Source of the DNA: Aporrectodea caliginosa
Lineage: Eukaryota; Annelida; Clitellata; Crassiclitellata; Lumbricidae
Direction of reading: 5' to 3'
Length of the DNA stretch: 64,000 bases
Assembly (NCBI GenBank): GCA_020284085.1
Contig: JACEVL010000108.1
Coordinates: 570,332-634,331 of the forward strand
Positions within the stretch are counted from its first letter, which is position 1, and every line of letters starts with the position of its first letter. The notes under the pieces were generated by a model. The model had not been told where the DNA came from and made no database searches. It was given only the letters and a program-made list of their open reading frames with translations. This document shows positions 1 through 10,659 of this stretch, piece after piece. Position numbers and translations under genes: made by a program.

Positions 1-19
1 TCTCTCTCTCTCTCTCTCC
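1..19. repeat. (TC)n simple repeat at the window edge
   Basis: A pure TC dinucleotide run that is cut by the left edge of the window, so its full length is unknown. Confidence 0.9.
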
Positions 20-111
20 CCAGGTCTAGTAATGTAAAACAATAATAACTGGATGTATTTAGTTTGAATCGACAGATGTCAGCCCAGATCCTTCTGCTAA
101 CTGGTTGATTG

Positions 112-222
112 GCTAGTTGCTGTTTAACGACACGGAGTCATAAGAAAGATACTCAGCGTCGCCCTCCTCATGTCATCAGGCTTTGGACTGGCACCACCAG
201 AGTACGGGTAGTGGCGCAGTTT
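112..222 (-). repeat. Family A dispersed repeat (stem-loop/GTTAAAC end)
   Basis: First of about 18 copies of a roughly 110-bp dispersed repeat, here called family A. Read on the minus strand it starts with a GTGCCAGTCC-like block, passes GGAGGAGGGCGACGCT, and ends CGTCGTTAAACAGCAACTA. In well-kept copies GACGCT near the middle can pair with AGCGTC just before GTTAAAC. It has no coding potential. The 3' part resembles the 3' end of the LINEs in this window, so it is probably a SINE or a short retroposed fragment. This is inference from alignment by eye. Confidence 0.75.
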
Positions 223-340
223 CCTTCCGCTAGCAATGGTACGATTTGTATTTTTAATCGATAATCGTGACACCTAAAAAATACTGTTGACCGACGCTAT
301 ATATAAACATTGACTGCGCCTTTTATTTAGTGAAGGGTGT
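219..340. repeat. Dispersed repeat, paired with 55415-55545
   Basis: This stretch and 55415-55545 align over about 120 bp in the same orientation. Both begin AGTTTCCTTCCGC and continue through a block with GTGACACCT and TATAAACA. No coding capacity is visible. In this copy it directly follows a family A repeat. Confidence 0.6.
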
Positions 341-584
341 AATGCACTGTTAAAAGTGTATTGTCTATTCCAGATATTTGTCTCGAAGTATATAATATAC
401 TCATGAACATTACTAATGGGAAAATCATGTAGAGATTATATCTATCATCAAAGTAGCAGGCCTTATGCGAGACAATTGGTATTTTCAAAATGGTCTCGTT
501 GCATCTTTCAATAACATTACAACTTTCAAATTTAGTATGCGAATAGTTTGCTATCTTCAGACCAACTATATGAATCATGTATTG

Positions 585-651
585 GCTAGTTGCTGTTTAA
601 CGACATTGTGTCATTACAAAGATGATTAGCGTCGCCCTCCTCCTTCCTCCA
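585..651 (-). repeat. Family A dispersed repeat, partial
   Basis: Contains the family A signature on the minus strand (GGAGGAGGGCGACGCTAAT and GTCGTTAAACAGCAACTA). The 5' half with the GTGCCAGTCC block is missing, as in a 5'-truncated copy. Confidence 0.75.
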
Positions 652-691
652 TCGACAAAAAGTTTGTGTTTTAGTTAACCTGCATGGAGTC

Positions 692-821
<130 letters not shown>

Positions 822-1018
822 CTTTTGTTTATTGAAGCGCCTGACAAACGCACTGCGCTGTACATTTACATGTTATGTAATTGAAACAATCTTAACTACT
901 AACAGAGCAATACACGGCTCTAATAGCAGCCTACAAAGCATGTCCGCCCTACGAGACTCGAACTCGGTACCTTTCGCTCTCTATGCCAGTGTGTTATCCA
1001 ATGCGCTATGGGGCACCC
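822..1018 (-). mobile_element. tRNA-derived SINE
   Basis: On the minus strand there is a tRNA-like head with an A-box-like TAGCGCATTGGATAA (about 994-1008) and a B-box-like GAGTTCGAGTCTC (953-965), about 40 bp apart as in pol III promoters. The body ends in an AAGCGCTTCAATAAA-like block and an (ATT)n tail. A related element at 46315-46530 shares the GCGCTGTACATGTACATG body and the tail type. No cloverleaf with a proper acceptor stem is visible, so this is a SINE and not a tRNA gene. Confidence 0.65.
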
Positions 1019-1330
1019 TCTGGCACTTACGTGAATATTTGCATCTAGCTTCCAGTGTTGAATGGCATCTTATTGCTGCCATGATGGCCTTACGTTGACC
1101 TTGCATTGCACGTGAGTTCCCGTAATTTGCATTTGCAAGCGTTTGTTGTTTTAGAAATATTTATTAGTAGATTTTCTCTCACTTCCGTATAGTGTGTTAC
1201 GGCACATAGCAGTTACACTTGCCTATTTTTAAACTTGTTATAAGTGTTTTGTTTGAAGTTTCCCATCGACCGATGTTGGTATACATTATTATATTCCAGT
1301 TACGCGTCTGGACTATATTATAGTATTAGT
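1019..1330. other. No recognisable feature
   Basis: AT-rich sequence with no long reading frame, no repeat partner recognised elsewhere in the window and no tRNA-like boxes. Confidence 0.5.
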
Positions 1331-1560
1331 AGATTGCAAGAAAAAGGTATCGTAGTCTCCAACGCTTCTGACAGCCACAAGATGGCGTTAAACACTAGGG
1401 TTCGTTAATAACCTTAAAAGCGTATCGCACCGTTTCTATATAATTTCGACTGGCCCCATATTATGCCATGCGAACGGTGAGAACTGTTCTAAATAATTAC
1501 ACTCAAACATAAACAGAACTGCTCTCCTGCTTCACCTATAGGGAAAATATTACACTGATT
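1331..1560 (+). repeat. Family D/E composite dispersed repeat
   Basis: Family D begins ATTGCAAGAAAAAGGTATCG and reaches AAGATGGCGTTAAACACT. It is followed by a conserved block ending TATATAATTTCGACTGG and then by one degenerate unit of the 95-bp family E (GAACGGTGAGAACTGTTC). The same order occurs at 6983-7290 and 9838-10145 and, reversed, at 44030-44365. This shows that D and E travel together as one element of about 230-310 bp. Confidence 0.65.
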
Positions 1561-1576
1561 ATTTTGAACATATCTC

Positions 1577-1755
1577 TGGATCTGTACATCAGAAAAGGCC
1601 TTCATACACTTTAGAATCCGCTACATGGCATGCGTCAAAAATACGATAAAATTATGCTATAAAGTCACAGATAGCACGGGACATGCTTCACGACAAACTG
1701 CGCAGAAACAAAGGCTCTTTTATTGAGTTCATTAGGCCACTTCTAAAAGTCGGAA
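1577..1755 (+). repeat. Dispersed repeat, paired with 9330-9500
   Basis: Both copies share CATGCGTCAAAA, AAGTCACAGAT, CTGCGCAGAAACA and GGCTCTTTTATT in order and orientation. No coding function was recognised. Confidence 0.55.
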
Positions 1756-1844
1756 TAATAATAATAATAATAATAATAATTATAATATCAATAATAGTAA
1801 TAATAAAAATCTTCGTTTAATTTCAAACTGACATAAATGCAGGA

Positions 1845-1938
1845 TAATTACAAATCAGTATGAACATGTGTCACGTTGGGCTGCAGAATGCAATCTGAAG
1901 CTCAACCACAACAAATACGATGAGATCGTAATCGTAAT
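1845..1938 (+). pseudogene. CR1/L2-like reverse transcriptase fragment
   Basis: One frame reads ITNQYEHVSRWAAECNLKLN and then HNKYDEIVI. The WA-x4-NLKLN-x3-K-x-EIV pattern is the conserved stretch just downstream of the catalytic FADD box in CR1/L2-type non-LTR reverse transcriptases. Only about 30 codons remain and no start or stop is defined, so this is a relic. The host gene context is unrelated. Confidence 0.5.
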
Positions 1939-2000
1939 CTCCAAACTACTAAAGCGCCACTCGAATGCTAAGCGCAGGGCACCAGCTTATTCACGAGCGC
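1921..2000 (-). repeat. CR1-like LINE 3'-terminal fragment
   Basis: On the minus strand it carries AAGCTGGTGCCCTGCGCTTA and ends in GATTACGATTACGAT. The same terminus recurs at about 26770-26845, 52905-52985, 59264-59342 and 62285-62360, the last joined to a CR1-like coding tail. It is therefore a severely 5'-truncated LINE 3' end. Confidence 0.55.
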
Positions 2001-2410
2001 GAAGATGTTGATTTGCCGACCTTGGGGGAGGTGACCAACCTGATGGCCTTGTCTTATCTTACCAAATCAACGACGAGAGAAGAGAATGAAAGTGAAACTG
2101 AACTGAAAGACATCATAAACTTTAAAGACGCTCTAATCGTCTTTGTTATAATAGCGTCATCAAACAGCAATTAATCTTGAAAATTGCCCTTCTGATCAAT
2201 ATTCCGTTCCATCACCGGCGTAAAACATGTAAGAGTCTCTAATACAGTAACACTTTTACGGAAAAGTCTTCTCGAGTGAAAAAAATAATCTAATTTCAAA
2301 AAACCAATCTGGCGTGACTTTTGATGGAAAGATACGTCATTACACGCTGGTTGCTATTGATAAATGTTACGATCTGCTTAGACACCTTAAAATCGTTTAT
2401 GAACGAAGCT
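2001..2410. other. No gene; short dispersed-repeat similarity only
   Basis: No reading frame here resembles a protein. A part around 2200-2260 resembles 52460-52530 and the reverse of 27040-27100 (ATTCCGTTC plus a CGCCAGCGTAAA-like block). This is an unnamed dispersed repeat just ahead of the truncated LINE. Confidence 0.4.
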
Positions 2411-4078
2411 ATATATACCAAATTTTCGATCAATTTAATACAGAATTGGTGTAATGAAAATGGTTTTAAAATATCAATTAATAAAACGACTGGAGTCCTC
2501 TTTTCCACAAGAAATAATTTAGCAAGGATTACCATAAAGATTGATCAAAAACAAATTAAAATGGAAAATAAAGTAAAATTCTTAGGAGTCATTTTCGATA
2601 GCAAATTGACTTGGAAGCCACACATTGATTATGTAATTGAAAAATGTAAAAAAAGGTTAAATCTTATCAGAGCCATTAGTGGCTATGGATGGGGAGCTTG
2701 TAAGAAAACTCTTCTAACCATTTATAGAGCACTAATCAGGTCTATTTTAGATTATGGTGATGTTGCATATTCTGCAGCTTGTAAATCATACCTGGATAAA
2801 CTTTCCTGTATCCAAACAGAAGCACTTAGATTATGTTGTGGAGCACCCAAAGGTACTGCAGCAGCAGCACTTCAAAATGAATGTGGGGAATTACCACTTC
2901 ATTTAAGACGACTCCAAAATTCAATAAAATTTGGAGCTAAAATTTTGGGCAGTAAATTTCACCCCATTAGAAGATCTATGGAAAACCACTGGACAAATGT
3001 TTTCAGGACATCTGATAGTAAAGAACATTCAATCTATACTCGTACCACTGAATTCTTTTCTTCAATTGATACATCATTTATTGGCCCATCCTTCCCTTCT
3101 ACTCCTCCTTGGTGTAACAAAGAAATAGAAGTTGATTTAACTCTGAAGAAATGTATTAATAAGAAAACTGATAATCCTGAATTTCTAAAACAGTATGCCT
3201 TAGAATTAATTTCTAAATATGACTCTTATATACATATCTATACTGATGGATCAAAAGTAGATGATCTTGTTGCTGCTGCTTTCACAGTACCGAGTTTAAA
3301 TGTAGATAAGAAATTTAGATTGTGTAATAAATCAACTATATATGCAGCCGAGTTGACTGCAATTATTGAAACTGTTCTATGGATATTAAATAGTGAATGT
3401 TATAATAACTGTAAGTTTGCGATTTTCTCTGATTCATTGAGTGTTCTTAAATCAATAAAGAGGTCTTACTGTCAATCTAGACCTACTTTATTAAACGATT
3501 TACTATATCACATTAGCAAATTAAATTCTAACCAAATAAGATTCATTTGGATCCCAAGTCACATTGATGTGGCAGGCAATGATAGAGCAGATACTTTGGC
3601 TAAAGAGGCTCTTACAATTGATCACATAAATTCTATTAATTATCTTGAACTTCAGGAAATTTATACTTTAATAAAACTTTATATAATAAATAAATGGCAA
3701 ATAGAATATAGTGGTGATAGTAGAGGTCATTTTTATAAATCTATGTGTCCAATTGTTAGTACAGATATTAAATATTTAGAACCTTTTAGACATAAGGAAG
3801 TTCAAATTTCTAGACTACGTCTAGGAGTAGCCAATACTAATCAAAGGCTGTTCATTATAAAAAGGCATGATGATGGTCTATGTGATACTTGTAAGGTCAA
3901 GGAGACAATCCATCACCTCTTACTTGATTGTAAAAAAGAAGATATTTCAGAGGTATTAAGAAATAAATGTCAATTATATAAACATGAAGTTTCCGTTAAA
4001 ACCCTTTTGACGGTAAATTTATTTCAGAATGAAGTGTATAGGTTAGTTAAAATAATTAATAAAGGTAAAATTTTGTAA
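2411..4078 (+). CDS. ORF2 C-terminal part: RT thumb, RNase H, CCHC (truncated)
   Basis: The frame is open to a TAA stop at 4076-4078 with no internal stop. Homology to the intact ORF2 starts near the NWCNENGFKIS stretch. A methionine at 2321 lies in unrelated flanking DNA and is not a real start. Visible parts are the region after the FADD box, a connection domain (SILDYGDVAY, ALRLCCGAP), an RNase H domain with TDGSK, AAELTAI, SDSLSVL and IPSHIDVAGNDRAD carrying the acidic catalytic residues, and a terminal CX2CX7HX4C finger. By eye it is roughly 70 percent identical to the intact copy. It lacks the endonuclease and the RT palm, so it cannot transpose on its own. Confidence 0.85.
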   Translation: MYTKFSINLIQNWCNENGFKISINKTTGVLFSTRNNLARITIKIDQKQIKMENKVKFLGVIFDSKLTWKPHIDYVIEKCKKRLNLIRAISGYGWGACKKTLLTIYRALIRSILDYGDVAYSAACKSYLDKLSCIQTEALRLCCGAPKGTAAAALQNECGELPLHLRRLQNSIKFGAKILGSKFHPIRRSMENHWTNVFRTSDSKEHSIYTRTTEFFSSIDTSFIGPSFPSTPPWCNKEIEVDLTLKKCINKKTDNPEFLKQYALELISKYDSYIHIYTDGSKVDDLVAAAFTVPSLNVDKKFRLCNKSTIYAAELTAIIETVLWILNSECYNNCKFAIFSDSLSVLKSIKRSYCQSRPTLLNDLLYHISKLNSNQIRFIWIPSHIDVAGNDRADTLAKEALTIDHINSINYLELQEIYTLIKLYIINKWQIEYSGDSRGHFYKSMCPIVSTDIKYLEPFRHKEVQISRLRLGVANTNQRLFIIKRHDDGLCDTCKVKETIHHLLLDCKKEDISEVLRNKCQLYKHEVSVKTLLTVNLFQNEVYRLVKIINKGKIL

Positions 4079-4985
4079 ATGGATGTTTTAGTGTTTTTTT
4101 TTAATGCAACTAGTTTTATATCTTACTCAAATCTGTAAATATTTAATTACTCTTTTACTAATACATTGTTATTATGCAATTACATGTATGTACTGTGTTG
4201 CAATGCTGGTTACCATATTATTATTATTATTCAACTTTGGTTTTTCAATAATACATATTACATGTGGTGTGGTTTGGTTATTATATCACAGTAGATATTA
4301 TGTTGCATAATACTGCAGTACTGTGTTGCAATGCAGATTATTGAAATATTCATAAACTACTTCTTATCAACTGTTGATTATTGAATATGTTATGTCAAAA
4401 TAACAAGAACTGATGTGAAAATTTTTTAAATATTACCTATTGGTAAATGAATTTCTGTTATTACCATATTATTGTTATTCAACTTTGGTTCCTCAATATA
4501 AGATATGATTTGGTTTGGTTACTGTATTACAATAGCTACTATGTTGCATAATATTCAGTAATGTGTTATAATAAGAGATCTGTGATTATAATTTTAATGT
4601 ATTGAAACTATACTTTAAACAATTATAATACATGTATGCTATGTTATTGAATGAACTTTTATTACATGTATAGTATGTTAGATACATGAACAGTTTAAAA
4701 GAGTACTTAGTAAATTTTGTATATGGATCAATTGCTGCATAGTTACATAATATTGTTTAATTTGCATGAAATCTTTTGTCAGAATATAGAAATCATAGAC
4801 AGAATAAGATGAACTACCTTATGTTAAAAAAATATTGAATATAGTGAAATTGTAAAGCTCTGTTTGACACATTTGATGGTGTCATACGGATGCTGTAAGT
4901 TTCTTGTAATCATTGAATTGTATCTTTCCTGTATTGTCGTCAACGGCCTTTGATGTCATAAGACGACGTTAAACGTTGGATTAAA
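2411..4985 (+). mobile_element. 5'-truncated I-like non-LTR retrotransposon (subfamily 1)
   Basis: This copy keeps only the 3' third of ORF2 plus a 3' UTR of about 900 bp, which ends with a stem-loop (GTCGTC...GACGAC), GTTAAAC, then TTGGATTAAAAATAA. The truncation point falls after the reverse transcriptase catalytic box, as expected from incomplete target-primed reverse transcription. It is related to, but clearly diverged from, the complete element at about 15.3-23.4 kb. Its 3' UTR is also found reversed at 41437-43230. Confidence 0.85.
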
Positions 4986-5072
4986 AATAATTGCCAACTG
5001 AATTGTCGTCAACGGCCTTTGATGTCATATGACGACGTTAAACCTTGTTCTAAATAAATAAATTGCCAACTG
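4986..5072 (+). repeat. Tandem second copy of the LINE 3' terminus
   Basis: After the LINE end, AATTGCCAACTG is followed by a second copy of the terminal stem-loop and GTTAAAC module and then by AATTGCCAACTG again. The flanks suggest either a tandem duplication of about 70 bp or a second very short insertion that used the same target. Confidence 0.6.
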
Positions 5073-5129
5073 TTCACCTGTCCTTTCTTATGCCATTCAA
5101 ACGATGAGAACTGTCCAAAATAATTTCTG

Positions 5130-5880
5130 TCGTGGTCAAAGAAGACTTTTATCTGCTCCCTGATTTGACAGACCAGGACGCTGACCACTGCGCTAATATG
5201 GATTTGGCAATTACGACGAAGCTGAGCGAAGTTCCTGTACTGAGTCATCACTGCGATATTCTCATGTTTCTCGGTGTCTTTTTAGTTGTTTTGTTTACGA
5301 TTATCAGTTGGTTAGTTGCTTTTTAACGACGTTGTCATAGCAAAACGATTAACGTCGCCCTCCTCTTTTATCCATACTTGGGACGGGCACTACCACATGT
5401 GGGGTAGTGGCGGAGTTACAACCAATTGGCTTTTATTGATAATTGTCATTTTAATGACATCTCATGGCAACATCAACGACTGAGATTAGAATGATTAGAT
5501 AGAGATTTGACAGCTGGTCATCGTCTCTCGTCTTTATATAACGTTGGTTAACAATGTTTCGAAGGTGTCTAAGGTGAGCGTTCAAACCAGTTCGATAACG
5601 ATGGTCCATTATTAGGTATGCAAGAATCATTAGTGCTTAATTGAAATATTTCTAACAGAAATTCAAGTTAAATGTTTGGACGTTATTCAGTTGGCCAACA
5701 TTAGTGGCCAACATTAATTAACAAGAATAATAATTTGACATGCCTATTTTATCTAAGAGACATGCACATAATATAGAGTTGCAGCGGAACATGAAAAGAA
5801 CGTGGTATACGTATGAATATGTCGCGTATTCATCAGTGTATAATATTTACATCGATAATTAAATAAATAACTTTCAGACG
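5130..5880 (+). repeat. Long dispersed repeat, copy C (with copies A and B)
   Basis: This stretch aligns with 53480-55345 in the same orientation and with 25255-26460 reversed. It contains in order a tRNA-like SINE piece (minus strand GCGCAGTGGTCAGCGTCCTG), a family A copy, an AATGACATCT...GGCAACA block, a CGAAGGTGTCTAA block, and a terminal part with GCGGAACATGAA and AGAACGTGG. It lacks the 870-bp insertion seen in copy B. What kind of element the whole unit represents is unknown. Confidence 0.6.
5310..5418 (-). repeat. Family A dispersed repeat
   Basis: Full-length-type family A copy on the minus strand, from AACTCCGCCACTACCCC to GTTAAAAAGCAACTAACC. It is embedded in the long dispersed repeat at the same place as in the other two copies, so it was there before that unit multiplied. 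Confidence 0.75.
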
Positions 5881-6127
5881 GTGTCACATCCCCTAACAAG
5901 CTTTCCCGATCCATCTAACTTAATTTCTCCCACGTCCCAAAAGAAATGCGTCTGCACAACTTAAACACGATACTCATTTGGATTTACCCAATCGTGACAA
6001 CATATATCATTACACAACATAACCTTTGACTGGAAGCTCAGTTGGTTTTTTAAAACCGTCTTGATACGGTTTCAATAACATAATAGCGTTTCAATTTAGT
6101 ATACGTGCTGCGAAAAGAACCTGCGAT

Positions 6128-6208
6128 TGGATGGATCCAGAGTTTAACGACAGCTTATGACAACAAAGGCCGTTTCCGCCGACAAAGATTAGTTTTTGGC
6201 ATAATACA
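6128..6208 (-). repeat. Family C dispersed repeat (GTTAAAC module)
   Basis: On the minus strand it reads GTCGGCGGAAACGGCC, then TTGTCATAAGCTGTCGTTAA and ACTCTGGATCC. This is the family C terminus, seen also at 11415-11491, 33052-33130, 41325-41400 and 44192-44253. No coding capacity. Confidence 0.7.
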
Positions 6209-6217
6209 ATTTTTTGT

Positions 6218-6310
6218 AGATTCAGTTTAGCGCCACTGTGTGATAACAAAGATCATTAGCGTCGCCCTCCTCCTTAATCCAGTCTTTGGACTGGCACTGT
6301 CAGAGTACAA
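6218..6310 (-). repeat. Family A dispersed repeat, diverged end
   Basis: Family A core with GGAGGAGGGCGACGCTAATG on the minus strand. The terminal GTTAAAC has changed to GCTAAAC. It lies back to back with the preceding family C copy. Confidence 0.65.
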
Positions 6311-6611
6311 ACTTCTTCTATTAATAAAAGCCAACTGGCTATTGTATGCAAAGCAACTCCTGAGTAGTAACCTTGAAGGGGCGCCATATAAATCTTCGTA
6401 ATGAATGAATGAATGAATATGCCCCGAGAAACCTGTGAATATAGCAGCAATGCCAGAGTACAGGAGTTTCGTAAAATTTCGTCGTAATTGCTAAATTCTA
6501 ATCTGGTATATGGGACTGTTTCTTTATGAGGCAGCCATCTTGGATTTGAGGGTCATCTTGGATTATAAAGCAGCTGGACTGTTTGAGAACCTCTCTGGTG
6601 TGTGTGTTTGA

Positions 6612-6713
6612 CTGTTTAACGACCACTGTTTGGTAACAAAACCATTAGCGTCGCCCTCCTCCTTTATCCAGGCTTCGGACTGGCACTGTCAATAAGCGAA
6701 CAGTGGCGGAGTT
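6612..6713 (-). repeat. Family A dispersed repeat
   Basis: Minus-strand family A copy with the GTGCCAGTCCGAAGCCTGG block, the GGAGGAGGGCGACGC core and the GTCGTTAAACAGTCAAAC end. Confidence 0.7.
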
Positions 6714-6982
6714 TAAAAAAATGAGTTTCTTAACATTCAGTTTGAGTGCCAAGGCAGCGAACAATACAGGAAATGATATTTTTCAAGGAAAAGATGGTTA
6801 AGTTGGATTTGGGTCCCAGAGAGCAGAGTCCGGTGGCTCCATTTTTTCTCTTCCGCTTCACTATTATAGTGTAGTGCAGTCATATTTGCTTATTTTCAAC
6901 ATGTCACAATTTTTTTCAGTTTTGCCATTATTCAAAATAATATCTGATTATTTTCGAATTACGTTTCTGATGTATATAAGTG

Positions 6983-7290
6983 TCAGATTGCAAGAAAAAG
7001 GTATCGAAGTCTTCAACGCTCTTGACAGCCACAAGATGGCGTAAAACACTGGGATCGTTAGAAACCTCCAAAACGATCTCAACCAGCGCTATGTAATCTC
7101 GACTGGATTCACTACTACGACATGTGAGCAGTAAGAAATGATTAACAGAATAAGTTCAATATTTGACCTATAAGTGACAGCAGACGATCGGTTCTGTCTT
7201 ATTATTGCATACGAACGGAGAGACCGAGAGAACTATTGAAAATAATTACACACCTCTTCCAAGAGTGATATTTGACCTATAAATAAAAGC
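6983..7290 (+). repeat. Family D/E composite dispersed repeat
   Basis: Family D (ATTGCAAGAAAAAGGTATCG to AAGATGGCGTAAAACACTGG) runs into the GCTATGTAATCTCGACTGG block and then about two degenerate 95-bp family E units (CGAACGGAGAGA, TAATTACACACCTCTT, TATTTGACCTATAA). Confidence 0.65.
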
Positions 7291-7469
7291 AGCGTACTTC
7301 TTAGTCGTTAGTCGTATTAAAGTTCCGCATGAATTCTTAGAATCACTGACGAAGGGTGGGACGTATAATCGACATTTTGTGCCAATTTCGCTATAGAACC
7401 GCGTTCTGCATTTACTTATAGGGCGACGAAGAGTAGTGCTATAGTACCGTAGTGGAATCTGAGTTTCAC

Positions 7470-7565
7470 CTATACTATAGGATCATTGAAGAAGGTTGGG
7501 ACGGATGATCGGCATTCACAAGAACACGTGCTCCAGAATTCGAGACTATTCATCGATTGCAGCGG
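7470..7565 (+). repeat. Dispersed repeat, paired with 11643-11743
   Basis: Both copies carry GGATCAT, a GGTTGG block, AACACGTG, CCAGAA and CTATTCATC followed by TTGCAGCGGAA. No coding function is visible. Confidence 0.5.
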
Positions 7566-7692
7566 AATCAATGACGCAAGAACTGAGAGAAAGCTAATGA
7601 CGAAAGTTATATGAAAATGAACTGAATACATCGAAAACTTTAAGACGACAATGGCCTTTTGTAGCTATAAGATGTCGTTTAATACATTGGAA
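7563..7692 (+). repeat. Solo 3' end of the complete-LINE family
   Basis: It matches the last 130 bp of the 3' UTR of the complete LINE at 23300-23431: a GACGAAAG...GAAAATGAACTGAATACATC block, an AACTTTAAGACGAC arm, TTTGTAGCTATAAGATGTCG and TTTAATACATTGGA. It is a very short, diverged, 5'-truncated copy. Confidence 0.65.
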
Positions 7693-7707
7693 ACATACAT
7701 AGATAAG

Positions 7708-7822
7708 CTGAACTCTGCCATTGCCCTCACTCTGTTAGTGCCAGTCCAAATGGTGAAGGAAGAAGGAGGGCAACGCTTATCTTCTTTGTTATGACGTTGT
7801 CGTTAAACAGCAACTGACCAGC
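7708..7822 (+). repeat. Family A dispersed repeat
   Basis: Complete family A copy on the plus strand. Its stem differs from the usual sequence on both sides (GGCAACG upstream, CGTTGTC downstream), so pairing is kept although the bases have changed. It ends GTCGTTAAACAGCAACTGACC. Confidence 0.75.
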
Positions 7823-7867
7823 CATGGATAATAAAGCTGGCAGAAATATTTGCTATATATTAAAGTA

Positions 7868-7925
7868 ATTTGAGTTCGAAGACAATGGCATATATACTTA
7901 AGATGTCGTTTAACACTGGATTTCA
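7868..7925 (+). repeat. Short GTTAAAC-type 3'-end module
   Basis: GAAGACAATGGC, then ACTTAAGATGTCGTTTAACA and CTGGA. This is a diverged solo LINE-type 3' terminus. Confidence 0.5.
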
Positions 7926-8039
7926 GTTAATATATACGAAATAAAAATTACGGGAGAAACAATTAAACAGAGATGTTGAACTTGGTATTAGTAACTAAGT
8001 AACCAATTCGCACATAAATAATCCTATTAAATTTTACAT

Positions 8040-8800
<761 letters not shown>

Positions 8801-8861
8801 ATAACAGGAAACATTATTACAGAGCTATGAATTGTATTTTTTTATGTTTTATTATGCTGAA

Positions 8862-9240
8862 GGAGCGGTGAGAACTCTACAAAACTAATTACACACGTCT
8901 TTTTATGTGTGATATTTGCCCAACAAGTGAAAGTAGAAGACCGGTTCTGTGTGATGCCTTACGAACGGCAAGAACTGTCGAAATAATTACATACCTCTTT
9001 TAAGTTTGATATTCGTCCTATAACTGGGAGCATACGAGAAGTTCTATATTGTATCTTACATAGGGTGATAGGAGTTATGCATTCTGCCACAGTAACAGTG
9101 AGAACTGTTCAAAATAATAACTGTTCAAAATAATTTCGTCTTTTAATATATTGTGATATTCGCCATTTAAGTGAAAGTAGAATTGCCGTTCTGTATTAAA
9201 TCTTCAAATAGAAATAATAGTCCTGTATTATGCCAGTGGA
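8862..9240 (+). repeat. Family E array, about four degenerate 95-bp units
   Basis: Repeated blocks in fixed order: GAACGG-like plus AGAACTGT, AATAATTACACACCTCTTTT, TGTGATATTCGCCC, TATAAGTGAAAGTAG, GGTTCTGTATTATGCC. Units are about 90-100 bp and diverged. The reverse-orientation array at 49490-49890 stands in the same relation to the neighbouring long repeat, so array and neighbour are one unit. Confidence 0.6.
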
Positions 9241-9264
9241 CCAGTGAAACTGTTCAAAAATAAT

Positions 9265-9315
9265 TTCTGGCGACGTCAATGTTCTTTGTTGCCATAAGAT
9301 GTCGTTAAACTGTGC
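9265..9315 (+). repeat. Short GTTAAAC-type 3'-end module
   Basis: GACGTC, then TTTGTTGCCATAAGATGTCG and TTAAACTGTG. The arms GACGTC and GATGTC pair with one G-U. Confidence 0.6.
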
Positions 9316-9329
9316 ATATTTACATCCAG

Positions 9330-9500
9330 AAAGGCCTTTTAGCCCTCTAGAATTCGATACATGCGTCAAAACTAGGATAAAAAAATGATACTGTAAAGTC
9401 ACAGATTGCCCAGAAAGTCCTTCACAAGCAACTGCGCAGAAACAGAGGCTCTTTTATTTACGAGTGTTGCTGTTCGGTACTTTGAAAAAGTCGGAAAACA
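9330..9500 (+). repeat. Dispersed repeat, paired with 1577-1755
   Basis: Second copy of the repeat with CATGCGTCAAAA, AAGTCACAGAT and CTGCGCAGAAACA. The neighbouring AT-rich sequence to 9837 shows nothing further. Confidence 0.55.
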
Positions 9501-9837
9501 TGGAGAAAGAATGCTTGACAATTTCAAACATTGGAACGTTCCATCTTTTTCAGACCAACAATATCAATCATCGTCTAAAAATGATGTCTTTAGCCTAGCT
9601 GCATGGAGTCAGGTAAGCGCTGTTCAATACGCATATTATCATAATTATAGCTCCCCATTCAGGTCCCCAGGTTTCAATCGGTCACTGCCTACAGTGCCTT
9701 GGTGTTGGCACTTAACGTAGATAATAGACGTAGATAACAGTTTCCAATGTTAAACGACATCTTTTTGATGTAACGACAACCCTTATATCAGAACCACTTG
9801 CATTTGCATTTCGTTTCTGGTCCATAAAATAGTATTT

Positions 9838-10145
9838 GTAGATTGCAAGAAAAAGGTATCGTAGACTTCAACGCATCAGAGAGCCACAAGATGGCGTCAA
9901 ACACTGGAATCGTTAGAAACTTATAAACGTTCCCAACCGTCGCTATATAATCTCGACTGGCTTCATTATTTTGCCATGGGCTACGAAAGGTGATATAGGT
10001 CAAAATAATGTGTAATATTTGCCTTGAAAATGAAGGCAGATGAGAGATTCTGTATAATGCCGCACGAACTGTGAGAAGAGTTAAAAAATTGCACACCTCT
10101 TTCAATATTAATATTCGCCTTATAAGTAAAATATAAAAGCGAATA
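9838..10145 (+). repeat. Family D/E composite dispersed repeat
   Basis: Same order as at 6983-7290: ATTGCAAGAAAAAGGTATCG, AAGATGGCGTCAAACACTGG, TATATAATCTCGACTGG, then one to two family E units ending TATAAGTAAAA. Confidence 0.65.
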
Positions 10146-10285
10146 ACAATGAGCTTATTATTATTATAATTAAATTTGTATCGAATCATTTAACCACAGT
10201 GTGTGTATCACAGAAAGTAGGCCTAACCGATGCATTACTTTATGTCGTTTAACATTGAATTTTGTGACATTGTAAGGATTTATTT

Positions 10286-10402
10286 TGACACCTTTAAATG
10301 GTGTCGTTTGGACGTTAAATTTCTCGTTTTCATTGTATGGTATACATTGTGAATTGTCGTCAACGGCCTTTGATGTCATAAGGCGGCGTTAAACCTTTGA
10401 GT
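10286..10402 (+). repeat. Solo 3' end of the subfamily-1 LINE
   Basis: It begins with the hairpin GACACCTTTAAATGGTGTC, which lies about 100 nt before the end of the LINE 3' UTR (4866-4885 in the longer copy). It finishes with the terminal module, where arms GTCGTC and GGCGGC no longer pair perfectly, then GTTAAACC. A short 5'-truncated copy. From 10403 to 10659 nothing is recognised. Confidence 0.65.
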
Positions 10403-10659
10403 AATAATAATATGATGTTTCTCTTGTATGCAGAACAGACCAAATATTATTTCAATGACTATGATATTATATTTAATTAATCAGAGGACAGATTCCGAAG
10501 ACAAAACTTATTCTGTTCTAAGCTATTCTAAGTCATCATTAACTTAATGTGTTAATCAGTGACCTGGAACACAATAGACGATTGGTTAGAGGTCTTTATT
10601 TACAAACCTTTAATGTCAATAGGAGTACAACATTCTAGCAATAAACGTCTTTAGCCTAC

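Noticed and set aside
953..1010. tRNA gene on the minus strand
   Set aside because: Same reason: pol III boxes of a SINE, no cloverleaf.
2321..2410. Start codon at 2321 for the LINE fragment
   Set aside because: Homology to ORF2 begins near 2411. The upstream codons are flanking DNA that happens to be open.
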